Origin: Kordia periserrulae
Lineage (GTDB): Bacteria > Bacteroidota > Bacteroidia > Flavobacteriales > Flavobacteriaceae
NCBI RefSeq assembly: GCF_003054265.1
Contig: NZ_QBKT01000003.1
Span: 372,001-436,000 of the forward strand
DNA length: 64,000 nt
Direction of reading: 5' to 3'
The notes under the pieces are model-generated. The model was not told the origin of the DNA, did not search any database, and was given only the letters and a program-made list of their open reading frames with translations. Shown here piece after piece: positions 62,986-64,000 of this stretch. How positions within the stretch are numbered: the stretch's first letter is position 1; each line of letters starts with the position of its first letter. Made by a program: the position numbers and the translations under genes.

Positions 62986-63117
62986 TTCCACAAAAAACAA
63001 GGTATTCCTAGCACTTTTAAAGGCACCTTTCTTTTGGTGCTCGTTATAGAATTTTAAAATGAACTTCGCTTACAATCAAGACAAAATAGTGATTTTATTA
63101 CATTTTGACACTGACAA
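62950..63117. repeat. attC-like left end plus duplicated segment, copy 2
   Basis: CCACAACAACGGTAACCGTT and about 150 bp similar to 62002-62175, including the CACTTTTAA...GGCACC hairpin region and the IS tail trace. No right-end motif follows; the array ends here. Confidence 0.7.
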
Positions 63118-63297
63118 GTTGTCGCAAACCTTTGTAGCCTAATTATCACATCATTAACGATTACGGTTAATTTTTTGAATCTCTTAACTATTTAAACGTA
63201 TCGTTTAGGATATCATAATTTTATAAATGAATACTTCAAATACGGACTTCCGTATAGTTCTTGTGGCATATAGGTTATATAAATCAAACGTAACAAA

Positions 63298-64000
63298 ATG
63301 AAAGTTTTAATGATTGGTGCCGGTAATATGGGACTTACTTTTGCCGAAGGCATGGTTTCTTCTCCATATCTCAAAGATGGCTATTTATTAGTATATGATA
63401 AAAGTAAAGATGTTGTAGATGCGCTCAGCGATGATAAACGATTTCGTCTGTATGACAATCTTGAAGATGCTGTAAAAATAGCACATATCATTTTTATTGC
63501 CGTAAAACCTCATCACTGTGAAGCAGTATTTGAAGAAATGAAACCGCATCTTAATGAACAACAAATTATCGTATCCTTAATGGCTGGTGTAACACTGGAT
63601 TTTATAACTAGCGCAACGGGTTTAAAGAAAGCTGTAAGAGCAATGCCTAACCTTCCTGCAAAAGTTAGTAAAGGCGTAACTGCATTTACAGAAACAAGTG
63701 AGGTTTCTAAAATCGAACAAGTAATGATTCGAAATTTGCTAGACTCTACAGGCGTAACTATTCATGTTGAAAACGAAACCTTTATCAACAAATCCACAGG
63801 TATCTCAGGAAGTGGGCCAGCCTATGTATTTTATTTTATGCAATCCATGTTAGAAGCTGCCTTAAAAATGGGCTTCTCCGATTACGATTCTAAAGTATTG
63901 GTGGCGAATACCTTTAAAGGTGCTATCGAATTATTCAATCAATCGGATATTTCCCTAGAAAAATGGATTGATCGTGTTGCTTCAAAAGGCGGTACAACAC
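63298..64000 (+). CDS. proC: Pyrroline-5-carboxylate reductase (3-prime partial)
   Basis: First 234 residues. MKVLMIGAGNMGLTFAEGM is the NAD(P) Rossmann loop, followed by VKPHHCEAVFEEM, LMAGVTLDFI, RAMPNLPAKVSKGVTAF and the P5CR signature starting SGSGPAYVFYFMQSMLEAA, all in register for ProC. It catalyses the last step of proline synthesis. It runs out of the window before the C-terminus. It is a core gene and marks the right border of the accessory region. Confidence 0.95.
   Translation, partial: MKVLMIGAGNMGLTFAEGMVSSPYLKDGYLLVYDKSKDVVDALSDDKRFRLYDNLEDAVKIAHIIFIAVKPHHCEAVFEEMKPHLNEQQIIVSLMAGVTLDFITSATGLKKAVRAMPNLPAKVSKGVTAFTETSEVSKIEQVMIRNLLDSTGVTIHVENETFINKSTGISGSGPAYVFYFMQSMLEAALKMGFSDYDSKVLVANTFKGAIELFNQSDISLEKWIDRVASKGGTT

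Overview
The window looks like a chromosome segment of a marine Flavobacteriaceae bacterium (Bacteroidota). It is AT-rich. It carries type IX secretion (T9SS) C-terminal sorting domains of both type A and type B, TonB-dependent receptors with carboxypeptidase-regulatory-like plugs, a FecI/FecR/STN-receptor signalling set, many lipoproteins, and the Bacteroidota -7 promoter element TAnnTTTG. A Kordia-like genus is a guess from style only. No rRNA, tRNA or CRISPR array was recognised.

Layout. 1-3.4 kb: end of a glucan-degradation locus (GH30 tail, T9SS beta-trefoil protein, T9SS GH5 with a fascin-like domain). 3.8-11.4 kb: AEC and DASS organic-anion transporters, an STN-type TonB receptor, FecR, and a divergently transcribed ECF sigma factor. 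11.4-19.1 kb: LacI regulator with a tandem operator, TonB receptor, glutaredoxin, MFS sugar symporter, GH100-like glycosidase and PfkB kinase, best read as a sucrose (or similar fructoside) uptake pathway with tight translational coupling. 19.2-24.8 kb: a decayed T9SS gene, then a very large exonuclease-RecQ-UvrD fusion helicase.

24.8-42.3 kb: a stress cluster (beta-CASP nuclease, ATP-cone nuclease, hibernation factor, P1B-4 metal ATPase, FMN split-barrel protein, three universal stress proteins, paired lipoproteins, histidine kinase, response-regulator/Crp fusion). Six promoters share an FNR-like box TGAY-N4-RTCA centred 28 or 29 nt before a -7 box, which defines a local regulon. A RiPP-like peptide gene lies inside it. 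42.4-49.4 kb: a GH64-like protein, an M28 peptidase and small envelope or unknown genes. 49.7-58.3 kb: a Cus-type copper efflux operon whose cusA carries in-frame copies of a dispersed repeat.

58.3-63.3 kb: repeats, then an array of small single-gene units, all on + and separated by attC-like imperfect inverted repeats. This resembles a gene-cassette array without an integrase in view, ending at proC, which runs off the window. This array and the FNR-like regulon are the two most interesting observations.
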